Below, piece after piece: positions 20,667-31,136 of a DNA stretch of 64,000 nucleotides. Below the pieces are notes generated by a model. The model saw nothing but the letters and a program-made list of their open reading frames with translations. It had not been told where the DNA came from and did not search any database. Source of the stretch: Campanula takesimana (taxonomy: Eukaryota; Streptophyta; Magnoliopsida; Asterales; Campanulaceae); the NCBI GenBank assembly GCA_026119855.1, contig JAOWBW010001923.1:82501-146500 (forward strand), in the 5' to 3' direction. Both the position numbers and the translations under genes were made by a program. Each line of letters starts with the position of its first letter. The stretch's first letter is position 1.

Positions 20667-22175
20667 TGTTGGTAGTGGTGCCCTAGGCACGTTTAATAAA
20701 CGTTGTAATTGTTATCATTTATTTCATATCAATAAAAGAGATGTTTTGATTATTATTATTGTTCATGTTTACTTATAATAATCCCCGTCCCTAGTACTTA
20801 TTAAGCACTAGTATAAAGGCTAAATGATCATGAGATGATCATGTTAGATTTATGGGTACTTGTTTGGAACAAGGTACTGGACATGACCCGCTGTATGAGA
20901 TTTATGTCATGGTCTATGTCATACATATATCTCATATTAGTTATGTCATTTGAATCCTTAGACATGAAGTTATTATAGTCTTCCACTTGATGAACATTGT
21001 GTTTGACATATTCAAACGCTACCTTAACACGGTAGTTATAAAGGGTATGATTGGCATAATCGGATTCCCGTTGGGAAGAATAATAAGCTAAATGGATTTG
21101 TCCCTCCACGGAGAGATGTCAAGCTTGGGCCCCTCGAAGGAATGATGTTGATGAAATGTTCGGCCGAACTCAAATGGATTGATTAGATCAATAGCATCTG
21201 AATTATCAACATATTCGGGATCGAGAAAGTATTGAACAAAACAAGTTGACTGTTTGACCATGACTTGTGTTCAATGACATCGTGGACAAAAGGATTGTGA
21301 CATATTCTAAAGGAATGCGAACTTGTATCTAGTTATACTATTTGGGTAGGTATGACGGTTTGCTAGAACCTAATCATATCTTATGGGATCATGTTTGAGC
21401 CCATTGCCAACTTAGTATAATCCTATAGGGTCACACACAATAGAACGAATCTTAAATAAGAGGACTATATTGGAATTTAGGGTCGAAGGACCTCAAGGGA
21501 ATTTCTGGAATTATTCTGGGCCCCTGGTCAACCAAGCGGGCGCTTGGGTTGAACCAGGCGGGCGCCTGAATAAGCCGGAAAAGGCCTTGACCTTCTGCCC
21601 AAATGAGCGGGCGCTCGGGGGGTACCAGGCGGGCGCCCGGTATGCCGATTGGAAATTTCCTAATTCGATTAGGAAAGGTTTTTGGCACAAGATTCCTATT
21701 TGGAATAGGTCTTAATTGTGTATAAAAACCCCAATTCGGCCAGACCATATTGACTAGTGTATTTGTGAGTCTCAAAGAGTTTGAGAGAGATTTTATTTTG
21801 TTCTAAGATATCATTGATTGAGGAACAAAATAATTCACAAATAAATTCCATATAGTTCTTTATTAAATTGTGAAAGCGTGTTTTACAATTATTGGTCTAG
21901 CAACCAAGATCGAAGAAGTTCCTTTGATATTCGTTCGAAGTGTGGATACCGCTAGAGGGTGAATTTTATCATCTTACAAAGTTCGTGATTTGTTCGTGAT
22001 AAAGCTCAAGATCTCCACCAAGACCAAAGAGAAAAATTCATAGCCATCAAGGGTTAGTTATTCCTCTATTCATCTTGTTGTATTTGATTTAATCATATGA
22101 ACGGATCTATGGCTTTGGGTTTCTTAAAAATTTAATTGCTATATTCCGCTGCGCATGTTACTTGGAAACCCAACA
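20667..22175 (+). repeat. 5' LTR of the copia element
   Basis: TGTTGGTAGTGG...ACCCAACA. TATA box TATAAAA is at 21721-21727. Four GCGGGCGC boxes are at 21534-21638. The promoter lies about 1,050 bp into the LTR, so U3 is long and R-U5 about 450 bp. Confidence 0.95.
21534..21638 (+). promoter_or_regulatory. Four GCGGGCGC palindrome-like boxes, two pairs at 22 bp
   Basis: Boxes AAGCGGGCGCTT, AGGCGGGCGCCT, GAGCGGGCGCTC and AGGCGGGCGCCC are centred at 21539.5, 21561.5, 21610.5 and 21632.5. The gaps are 22, 49 and 22. The outer bases change together, so each box except the last keeps its inverted symmetry around GCGGGCGC. The array ends about 83 bp upstream of the TATA box. Confidence 0.8.
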
Positions 22176-22176
22176 G

Positions 22177-22188
22177 TGGTATCAGAGC
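22177..22188 (+). promoter_or_regulatory. Primer binding site, initiator tRNA-Met
   Basis: TGGTATCAGAGC lies one base after the 5' LTR. This is the usual plant copia priming site. Confidence 0.95.
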
Positions 22189-23730
22189 CCCGTTCATGTT
22201 GATTAATTCAATACTTGGATCATGTTATGTGTATATAAATTGTTTATGTGTCAAGCATGATATGAATATTGGATTATATGATGTTTATGTGTTTTGTAAT
22301 TTTATGTGGTTTATTGTTTTGCAACTTTAATCGCACGATTCAATCGCAATAAAAATTATGGTGGATTATGAATTATATCGATTATTGATTTTTGATTAGA
22401 TCAAAGTTTTAATAATCGGGGGAAAAATAATTTTGAGACAAAATTTTCGAACTTTAAAATTCTACACCATTCTGACCATTCAGGCGGGCGCTTGGTCATA
22501 ACCAGGCGGGCGCTCGCTCGGCAGAATATGTTCTGATTTTGGATAAAATCTGAATATAGAATTTTCGATAAATTCAACAAAACCAGTAACAGAACCAATC
22601 CAGACCTGCTGATCTGGAATGGGTTTTGGGTAGTTGGTTTGTGTGTGGATTTTGGGGTTTGAATTTCCTATTTGTTTTAGTCTTGTGATTCCTAGATTGG
22701 TTCAAGTTTTGGATGGCTAATCTGCGTTCATCGAGATTGTGTTTCCCAAAATTGATCGCAATCAAAGTTTCAAAGATAAAACGAAGTTAGAATTATGAAG
22801 AGTTCATAATTGCTAAAATTGAGAAACAAAGTTCTTGATTCAATGATTGGAGATCCATGTGGAATTGTGAATGCAATTGGCCTACGTTCATCGAGACCAT
22901 CTATTGCTTAGTTTCGGCCACATGGACTACTTTCTTGGTTTCTTGAATTAGTGCGGGATTGTGGTTGCCTAATGGCTTAGTTCGACCGCACTTCTTGTTG
23001 TCTTGATTTGGAGATAATAACCAAAGTTGAAATAGTCTCATCCTCATAATTACAGAGAAACTAATGACACATAAATATCATGCTTAAATTAATAGAGATT
23101 AATTTAGTGGCTAAACTTGATGTGTAACATGTTTATATTATGTGCTCATAAATGTGTTATATGCTATATGTGATGAACCTTCAAAGAAAGTTTTAAGTCC
23201 TTCTTTGCCATGCCAAGATTAAAACACTTGTTTATATATGGGTGATTTTGATGTGGGTTCACCTCCGCGAAGTGCATTGATTTTATTCATATATGAGCAA
23301 GATGAGGTTCATTAATTTAATGTGGGCTTGCCTCCGCAAGGTGCGTTAAATTGAATGGTTCCTATGCGTTTAAAATGATCGGACTTAATTAGGTGTCAAA
23401 ACAGTTTTGGGCCTAGGCAAAAGATGAGATTAAACATGCTTTTTGAAATTGGATTTCTCAAAGAATCTCATAAAAAGGATCTAAGAATCATATGGGATAT
23501 GATTGACATGATTGTCTACCTAATTAATTTAGTTTTTGAGCGGTCCGCCTCCGTGGACTCAAAAGTTAAATTAAAGTTGGATCTTAGCCCAATTAAATTA
23601 TATTATACATTGGATGTATAAGAAGGTTATATAATTTAGTGGGAGTATTTGTTTGAAAAATACATTGTTTATCTCTTTAATGAAAACCGGTACTTATTAA
23701 ATTTTGGAAATTTTTGCATATTTGTAGATA
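22189..23730 (+). other. 1.5-kb untranslated leader of the copia element
   Basis: No coding similarity is seen. It holds one more pair of GCGGGCGC boxes (centres 22487.5 and 22509.5, again 22 bp apart). Further on, repeated words such as GGGTTCACCTCCGCGAAGTGC/GGGCTTGCCTCCGCAAGGTGC occur at 23255-23345. The leader should hold packaging and dimerisation signals. Confidence 0.7.
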
Positions 23731-24583
23731 ATGACTAATAACACTCAATCAATGTCGTTGCGATCGATCCTTGAGAAGGATAAGCTCGAAGAGAATGGTA
23801 CAAACTTTATGGATTGGATCCGTAGCATAAGAATCGTTCTTAGGCAAGAAGATAAGTTGTACATTCTCGATAGACCTCTCCCTGCTGAACCACCGCCTAC
23901 TGCCCCTAGGGTAGAAAGGGACAATTACTAAGAAACATCGTAATGATTCTAGAGATGTAAGTTGTCTCATGCTTGCTGCTATGTGTTCAAAACTCCAATA
24001 AAGTTTGGAACATTTGGAAGCCTATGAGATAGGCGTGGAGTTGAGAACCGTGTTTCAAGAGCAAGCTAGGCAAGAGAGGTGCAAGACCATTGTTGCATTC
24101 ACTACTTGTAAAATGAATGAAGGGCAACAAGTGAGTCCTCACTTTCTTAAAATGAAAGGTTATGTAGAGCACCTTGAGAAACATGGCTATCCAATCCCAT
24201 TGGAGCTAGCCACGGATCTCATTCTTAATTCATTGCCTAAAAGTTATAATCAGTTTGTGATGAATTATAACATGCATGGAATGGATAAGAATCTCTCTGA
24301 GTTGCATGGGATGCTCAAAACTGCAGAGATGAAAATTGTGGAGAAAGGTTCTCCTGTGCTCTTGGTTCATAATGGGAAGAAGGCTAGTGCCAAAGGAAAG
24401 GGTAAGAAAGTTGTCAAACCCAAAATAAGCAAGGCAAAGGTTGCCAAGGCTTCTGAGGCAAAACCCGATTCACAAAAGGATGCAATCTGTTTCCATTGTC
24501 AATAAATTGGTCATTGGAAACGTAATTGCAAGGCTTTCTTGGAAGAGCAAAAGAAGAAGAAGGGCAGCAAGGCTGCGTCGACT
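23731..24583 (+). pseudogene. gag: copia gag
   Basis: This encodes the capsid precursor that forms the virus-like particle. It starts ATG at 23731 (MTNNTQSMSLRSILEKDKLE) and includes FMDWIRSIRIVLRQEDKLYIL, then, after a frameshift near 23930 and a stop at 23998, LNSLPKSYNQFVMNYNMHG and a Lys-rich tail. The nucleocapsid CCHC zinc knuckle (C-x2-C-x4-H-x4-C, 24488-24529) is split by a TAA at 24503-24505, in the place of the second residue after the second Cys. All zinc ligands are still present. The Gln codon next to it suggests a simple CAA-to-TAA change, though that is inference. A readthrough stop between gag and pol is a formal alternative, but other lesions argue against it. Confidence 0.85.
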
Positions 24584-24589
24584 TCAGGT

Positions 24590-25755
24590 ATCTATATGAT
24601 AGATATTCTCCTTTCTACCACTGATTCTTGGGTATTGGATACCGGATGTGGTTTTCACATTTGACTAAATGTGCAGGGACTAAAGAATAGGAGACTGCTT
24701 AAAGAAGGTGAAGTAGATCTACGTGTGGGGAATGGAGCAAGAGTTGCTGCATTAGCCGTAGGGACTTATGAAGTCACTTTACCTTCCGGATTAATTCTTG
24801 TTTTGAACAATTGTTATTATGTTCCGGATTTAAGCAGAAATATTATTTCAATTTCTTGTTTGGATAATGAAGGTTTTAAGTTTCTTATTGAGAATAAGAA
24901 ATTTTCTATTTATTTAAATGATGTGCTTTATGGTATTGCTAATTCATTTAATAGCCTTTATATCTTGGATGTCAAGAATGAAAATAATGACAATGTCTAT
25001 CATGTAAATAAGAAATCTAAACCTAATGATGTAAATCATACCTATTTATGGCATTGCCGTCTTGGTCATATTAATGAGAAGCGTATCTCAAAACTCCATG
25101 GGGACGGACTTTTAGGTTCATGTGACCTCGAGTCATATGATACTTGTGAGTCGTGTCTTCTTGAAAAAATGACTAAGACACATTTTACCAAGTTGGGTGA
25201 AAGGGCAAGCGACTTATTGGGGTTGATACATTCCGATGTATGCGGACCATTAAGTAGCAATGCTAGGGGAGGATTTCAATACTTCATAACCTTCACTGAT
25301 GATTATAGTAGATTTGGGTATGTTTACCTAATAAAACATAAAAGTGAAGCATTTGAGATATTTAGAATATTTCAAAATGAAGTAGAAAAACAACTAGGCA
25401 AAAGTATAAAAGCACTTCGATCAGATCGAGGTGGAGAATACTTAAGTCAAGAATTTGATGATCATCTAAAGAATTGTGGAATAGTTTCACAATTGACTCC
25501 ACCTGGAACACCACAATGGGATGGTGTGTCCGAGAGGAGGAATCGGACCTTGTTAGACATGGTTCGATCAATGATGAGTCAAGTTGATCTTCCAATATCC
25601 TTTTGGGGTTACGCCCTAGAAACCGCTGCTTTCACACTAAATCGTGTTCCAACTAAATCGGTTCAAAAGACTCCATATGAGATGTGGAGCGGAAAGAAGC
25701 CTTGTCTGTCTTTCATGAAGATTTGGGGTTGCGAAGCTTTTGTCAAAAACTTATC
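24590..25755 (+). pseudogene. pol: copia protease and integrase
   Basis: Protease: VLDTGCG at 24632-24652 is the aspartic protease active-site motif. It is followed by a TGA at 24662-24664 that breaks the frame. The flap-like region ISCLDNEGFKF follows. Integrase: a zinc-binding HHCC domain with WHCRLGH and CESC (25045-25160), then the catalytic core. The D-D-35-E triad is HSDVCGP, RSDRGGEY and GVSERRNR, with 35 residues between the second Asp and the Glu. The GKKP motif follows. The frame is lost near 25745-25755, at an A run, before the link to reverse transcriptase. Integrase inserts the cDNA into the genome. The triad is intact here. Confidence 0.9.
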
Positions 25756-27690
25756 TCAGACAAACTTGCACACAAATCTGATAAATGTATTTTCATGGGA
25801 TATCCTAAGGAAACTAGAGGATATTACTTTTACAACCGTGAGGACAACAAAGTGTTTGTTGCCCGAACTGGTGTCTTTCTAGAGAAAGAGTTTCTCTCCA
25901 AAGAAATCAGTGGGAGTAAAATAAATCTTGAAGAAATTCGAGACCCAGAAAATAACATTGAACCAATAGTGGAACAAGAACAAGAACTACAAGGAGTTGT
26001 GGAACCTGTTCAAAATACACAAGCAACTCGCAGATCTAGTAGGTTACGATCCGAGCCCGAGAGATATGGATTTCTCGTAACGGATAATAATGAGGTAGAA
26101 ATCATTGAGAATGATGAACCGTCAACCTATCAAGAGGCGATGTCTTCTCCTGATTCGGACAAGTGGCTTGGAGCCATGGAATCCGAATTGCAATCCATGC
26201 AAGACAATCAAGTTTGGAATTTGATTGATGCGCCCGAAGGTGTAAAAACCATAAGATGCAAATGGGTCTTCAAGAAGAAGACTGACATGGATGGGAAGGT
26301 GCATACTTACAAAGCTAGGCTTGTAGCGAAAGGTTATAGGCAAGTTCCTGGTATTGACTATGATGAGACCTTTTCACCCGTAGCAATGATCAAGTCTATA
26401 AGAATTTTGCTTGCCATTGCCGCATATCATGACTATGAAATATGGCAGATGGACGTCAAAACCGCTTTCCTGAATGGAAAACTTCAAGAGGATGTGTATA
26501 TGACACAACCAGAAGGTTTTGAACAAGATTCTAAGGTATGCAAATTGCAGAGATCCATCTATGGATTGAAGCAAGCTTCTAGGAGTTGGAATCTCCGTTT
26601 TGATGAATCGGTCAAAGATTTTGGTTTCATCAAGAATGAAGATGAGCCTTGTGTATACAAGAAGATTAGTGGGAGCATAGTGCTATTCCTTGTTTTATAC
26701 GTGGATGACATATTGCTCATTGGAAACGACATTCCTACACTTCAGTCTGTGAAGACTTGGTTAGGAAAGTGTTTTGCAATGAAAGATATGGGTGAAGCCG
26801 CATATATTCTTGGCATTAAGATCTATAGAGATAGATCAAGGAGACTACTTGGTTTAAGCCAAAGTACATACATTGACAAGGTCATTAGAAGATTCCGTAT
26901 GGAAAATTCTAAGAGAGGGACCTTGCCCGTGCTACATGGAGTTTCTCTAAGCAAGACTCAATGTCCTAAGACAAACGATGAGCGTGAGAAAATGAATGAT
27001 GTTCCATATGCTTCGGCAATTGGGTCCATCATGTATGCCATGATTTGTACTAGGCCGGATGTATCTTATGCTTTGAGCATGACAAGTGGATACCAATCCG
27101 ACCCTGGCGAAAATCACTGGATAGCTGTAAAAGCGATTCTTAAGTACTTGAGAAGAACTAAAGACTCCTTTTTGGTCTATGGAGGAATAGAAGATGATCT
27201 CGTTGTAAATGCTTACACGGATGCAAGCTTCCAAACCGACAAAGATGATAGCCGATCGCAATCGGGTTTTGTGTTTATGTTAAATGGTGGAGCTGTAAGC
27301 TGGAAGAGTTCCAAGCAAAGTACAACCGCTGATTCTACAACAGAAGCTGAGTATATTGCTGCATCGGATGCTGCAAAGGAAGCTGTTTGGATTAAGAAGT
27401 TCATAACTGAACTTGAAGTGGTTCCTAGTATTGCTAATCCAATAGACCTTTATTGCGATAATAATGGTGCTATTGCTCAAGCAAAGGAACCAAGAGCACA
27501 TCAAAAATCCAAACACATACTTAGGCGTTTTCATATCATTCGAGAGATCGTTGATAGAGGAGACGTAAATATATGCAGAGTACCTACTGATGACAATGTT
27601 GCGGACCCGCTAACAAAGGGACTTCCACAAGCTAAACATGATGGTCATGTTAGGTCCATGGGTATTAGATACATGGGAGATTGGGCCTAG
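25756..27690 (+). CDS. pol: copia reverse transcriptase-RNase H
   Basis: The frame is open from the shift near 25750 to the stop at 27690. It contains the integrase-RT linker (RRSSRLRSEPERYGF), then the RT domain: WVFKKKTDMDGKVHTYKARL, GIDYDETFSPV, QMDVKTAFLNG, GLKQASRSWN and the catalytic YVDDI at 26698-26712. RNase H follows, with YTDASF, SGFVFMLNGGAVSW, TEAEY, CDNNGA and the closing HIIREIVDRGDV...PTDDNVADPLTKGL. All catalytic residues I look for are present. Only the upstream frameshift and stops prevent translation as part of one polyprotein. RT and RNase H make cDNA from the element RNA in the particle. The closest match in the window is the inverted copy at 32626-34307. Confidence 0.95.
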   Translation, partial: SDKLAHKSDKCIFMGYPKETRGYYFYNREDNKVFVARTGVFLEKEFLSKEISGSKINLEEIRDPENNIEPIVEQEQELQGVVEPVQNTQATRRSSRLRSEPERYGFLVTDNNEVEIIENDEPSTYQEAMSSPDSDKWLGAMESELQSMQDNQVWNLIDAPEGVKTIRCKWVFKKKTDMDGKVHTYKARLVAKGYRQVPGIDYDETFSPVAMIKSIRILLAIAAYHDYEIWQMDVKTAFLNGKLQEDVYMTQPEGFEQDSKVCKLQRSIYGLKQASRSWNLRFDESVKDFGFIKNEDEPCVYKKISGSIVLFLVLYVDDILLIGNDIPTLQSVKTWLGKCFAMKDMGEAAYILGIKIYRDRSRRLLGLSQSTYIDKVIRRFRMENSKRGTLPVLHGVSLSKTQCPKTNDEREKMNDVPYASAIGSIMYAMICTRPDVSYALSMTSGYQSDPGENHWIAVKAILKYLRRTKDSFLVYGGIEDDLVVNAYTDASFQTDKDDSRSQSGFVFMLNGGAVSWKSSKQSTTADSTTEAEYIAASDAAKEAVWIKKFITELEVVPSIANPIDLYCDNNGAIAQAKEPRAHQKSKHILRRFHIIREIVDRGDVNICRVPTDDNVADPLTKGLPQAKHDGHVRSMGIRYMGDWA

Positions 27691-27704
27691 GGCAAGTGGG
27701 AGAT
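27690..27704 (+). promoter_or_regulatory. Polypurine tract
   Basis: GGGCAAGTGGGAGATT directly precedes the 3' LTR. It is the primer for plus-strand DNA synthesis. Confidence 0.85.
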
Positions 27705-29215
27705 TGTTGGTAGTGGTGCCCTAGGCACGTTTAATAAACGTTGTAATTGTTATCATTTATTTCATATCAATAAAAGAGATGTTTTGATTATTATTATTGT
27801 TCATGTTTACTTATAATAATCCCCGTCCCTAGTACTTATTAAGCACTAGTATAAAGGCTAAATGATCATGAGATGATCATGTTAGATTTATGGGTACTTG
27901 TTTGGAACAAGGTACTGGACATGACCCGCTGTATGAGATTTATGTCATGGTCTATGTCATACATATATCTCATATTAGTTATGTCATTTGAATCCTTAGA
28001 CATGAAGTTATTATAGTCTTCCACTTGATGAACATTGTATTTGACATATTCAAACGCTACCTTAACACGGTAGTTATAAAGGGTATGATTGGCATAATCG
28101 GATTCCCGTTGGGAAGAATAATAAGCTAAATGGATTTGTCCCTCCACGGAGAGATGTCAAGCTTGGGCCCCTCGAAGGAATGATGTTGATGAAATGTTCG
28201 GCCGAACTCAAATGGATTGATTAGATCAATAGCATCTGAATTATCAACATATTCGGGATCGAGAAAGTATTGAACAAAACAAGTTGACTGTTTGACCATG
28301 ACTTGTATTCAATGACATCGTGGACAAAAGGATTGTGACATATTCTAAAGGAATGCGAACTTGTATCTAGTTATACTATTTGGGTAGGTATGACGGTTTG
28401 CTAGAACCTAATCATATCTTATGGGATCATGTTTGAGCCCATTGCCAACTTAGTATAATCCTAGAGGGTCACACACAATAGAACGAATCTTAAATAAGAG
28501 GACTATATTGGAATTTAGGGTCGAAGAACCTCAAGGGAATTTCTGAAATTATTCTGGGCCTCCTGGTCAACCAAGCGGGCGCTTGGGTTGAACCAGGCGG
28601 GCGCCTGAATAAGCCGGAAAAGGCCTTGACCTTCTGCCCAAATGAGCGGGCGCTCGGGGGGTACCAGGCGGCCGCCCTGTATGCCGACTGGAAATTTCCT
28701 AATTCGATTAGGAAAGGTTTTTGGCACAAGATTCCTATTTGGAATAGGTCTTAATTGTGTATAAAAACCCCAATTCGGCCAGACCATATTGACTAGTGCT
28801 TTTGTGAGTCTCAAAGAGTTTGAGAGAGATTTTATTTTGTTCTAAGATATCATTGATTGAGGAACAAAATAATTCACAAATAAATTCCATATAGTTCTTT
28901 ATTAAATTGTGAAAGCGTGTTTTACAATTATTGGTCTAGCAACCAAGATCGAAGAAGTTCCTTTGATATTCGTTCGAAGTGTGGATACCGCTAGAGGGTG
29001 AATTTTATCATCTTACAAAGTTCGTGATTTGTTCGTGATAAAGCTTCAGGATCTCCACCAAGACCAAAGAGAAAAATTCATAGCCATCAAGGGTTAGTTA
29101 TTCCTCTATTCATCTTGTTGTATTTGATTTAATCATATGAACGGATCTATGGCTTTGGGTTTCTTAAAAATTTAATTGCTATATTCCGCTGCGCATGTTA
29201 CTTGGAAACCCAACA
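27705..29215 (+). repeat. 3' LTR of the copia element
   Basis: About 1,511 bp, nearly identical to 20667-22175. TATA box at 28760-28766. Four GCGGGCGC boxes at 28573-28677; the last is changed to GCGGCCGC but still sits at 22 bp from its partner. Confidence 0.95.
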
Positions 29216-29220
29216 GGCTA

Positions 29221-29444
29221 ACACCCCTCCGATGCTTAAGTCAGTCGATTTTTGATGAAGATAAATCAAATTGAAACAACATAATTGAAATAAAGCAATA
29301 TAAATGCATACCTGATTTTCTGAATTAAGTTGACAAGCTATAATTTACATGCAGTACAGCTTGAGATGCGCTGCATTCTAACTTCTAGGATTTCTGGTAC
29401 CATCTATAGTTGACATCCAGCATGCCCCCTTTCCAACCTATTGA
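29221..29444 (-). other. Sequence downstream of gag in the interrupted minus-strand element
   Basis: This follows the gag stop on the minus strand. It shows no protease or reverse transcriptase. It joins the 3' region at 20661 once the copia element is removed. Confidence 0.5.
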
Positions 29445-30272
29445 TTAATAATCCTGCATGAGCCTATCTTCTTCCAACCTGATGAATCTAGATGCTCTGA
29501 TTCTGATTTCATCCAGCCTCTTGCATGGTGTCATGACTAAGTCATCATAATAAGGAGAGTCCTTCTTGAGTCCCATCCTGAAAGCTTCAATTGCAGTTAC
29601 AGTGTCCAGGTTGGAGATGTTCACCGCCTCCCTGTTGAACCTGCTCAGGTAGTCTTTAAGTAGCTCATCAGGTTGCTGCACCACCCCATAAAGATCACTT
29701 GTCAGTTTCTCGAACACCCTGTTACATGAAAACTGATTAGTGAACAAGTTGATAAGCTGAGCATATGATCCAATAGAACCCAAAGGTTGGCTAATGAGCC
29801 ATCTCAAAGCTGCCCCTGTAAGAGTTGAACCAAAACCCCTGCAAAAGCATGCTTCCTTGAACTGGGGTAGAATGTGGACCACATCCATCTTCTCCTGATA
29901 CAATGCAATATGCTCCACTGGATCAGTTGTCCCATCATACTGCTTCATGTGTGGTGGACTGAACTTCTTTGGTATGACCACGTTGGCTATGGCTGGAGTT
30001 AAGCGGGACTCATTGTATCATGTTGGAGAAGCCTGGTTGTGTGGCAGAGTCAACCCTGGCACACTCATAACTAGTTCCTTTAGTTCCTGCATTTGTCTTC
30101 TAAGTAGGCTACCTGCATCATTGTTAGCAGCAGCGAATTGATAATTATTGAGATAATTAAAATCAAACTGAGGGTTAAGACTCCCTGCTGCCACCGTAGT
30201 TGGCGTAACAAATGTTGTTGAAGTTAGAGTAACAGTTTCAGGATGGATGATCGTGCTATTGGTGGTCAGGTT
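29445..30272 (-). pseudogene. gag: Ty3-gypsy (Tat/Ogre or Athila-like) gag
   Basis: The minus strand encodes a Retrotrans_gag core: FSPPHMKQYDGTTDPVEHIA, then GSTLTGAALRWLISQPLGSI, INLFTNQFSCNR and LKDYLSRFNREAVNI, ending at a stop at 29445. Upstream (30020-30265) is a Thr/Ser-rich N-terminal part ending QMQELKELVMSVPGLTLP. A stop near 30017 splits the two parts. The N-terminus is cut at 30272 by a gypsy LTR fragment. No zinc knuckle, protease or RT follows on the minus strand before the probable 3' LTR about 1.2 kb further on (after removing the copia insertion). This suggests a gag-only or internally deleted element. Confidence 0.85.
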
Positions 30273-31136
30273 TGACACGCCCCAAGTCCCGGGATTCCTT
30301 AATAGAACCTCGAACCTGGTGAGCGTAACTAACAAGAAACAAGAAACTAATGGGAAACAGGAACAATACCTGTTAAAACAAACTGACATGCTATATCTAC
30401 TCAAGAATAAGGAGCTAAGATAGCTCACAACGAGTTCTAGGCCAAGAAAATTAAAACCAAACAAGGTTACATACAGCGGAAGACATGCCTAGCAAATAAG
30501 CTGGCATCAAGAACTGTCTAGGGACAACAAATACTACCCCAATACAAGCCCAGAGTTTATTAACTCATACAAGATTGTCCTTACCAAAATATAAAAGGAC
30601 ACTAACTTCGAACAAGAATATCTTGCTGAGTAAATTCCCAGCTAAGTCGAGCCTCACTGCGTACTATCCCCTGCTTTCCTGGGGGGGGGGACAATTAAAC
30701 AAATAAAGGGTGAGATAAATCTCAGTAAGCTATTAACATGCAACTATATGTCATGTTATCATGCAATACAAGTAGATACTCAACTAAACATATATCAAGT
30801 ATCATCAAGTAACAAGTATAGGAGAGGCTAAGCCAACTCAACAAGTAATAAAGCTCAAGATATGATCAGGTAACAAGTAGTCAAGTAGTGTGAGAGGCTA
30901 GACCAGCTCACCAAGATGCACATAGGCCTATCACGCATGTTTACCTGAATCCTTCCTTATTCCTCCCAAGAATACCATTTGTTGTCGATGCTTTTCTAGC
31001 TGAGGAAAACCAAGAACAAGAACAAGAGACTGCTGTGCAGTATATAAGAAGACCTGGTAACCAGTGTCATCCACAAGAACAAGATCCACGTGATGTTCAA
31101 GACAATCGCATTCACTTAGGTCAGGCTTATTGCTCC
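30273..31136 (-). mobile_element. Gypsy LTR fragment (TGACACGCCCC type), cut by a copia insertion
   Basis: It starts TGACACGCCCCAAG inside gag. It resembles the end of the solo LTR at 56719 (TGTCGCGCCCCGACCC) and shares with it an AAATCTCAGTAAG...ATGCAACTA segment (30717-30752, compare 57140-57172). It also contains a G run (30681-30689). It ends at 31136, where a copia LTR is inserted. The remainder would lie beyond the gap. Minus orientation is inferred from the relative. Confidence 0.6.

Larger units (their letters stand above)
20667..29215 (+). mobile_element. Ty1-copia retrotransposon, complete in outline, frames broken
   Basis: The 8.5-kb element is flanked by a perfect 5-bp duplication GGCTA (20662-20666, 29216-29220). 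It has two LTRs of about 1.51 kb, a tRNA-Met PBS, a 1.5-kb leader, gag, protease, integrase, reverse transcriptase and RNase H in copia order, and a polypurine tract. By eye the LTRs differ at about a dozen positions, so the insertion is recent. Two in-frame stops plus frameshifts in gag and between integrase and RT make it unable to act alone. A second inverted copy lies at 31137-34307. Confidence 0.95.

Noticed and set aside
20828..21109. Conserved 93-residue protein found in several places (20828, 27866, 32221)
   Set aside because: It is repeated because it lies within copies of the same LTR; no domain and no expected gene there.
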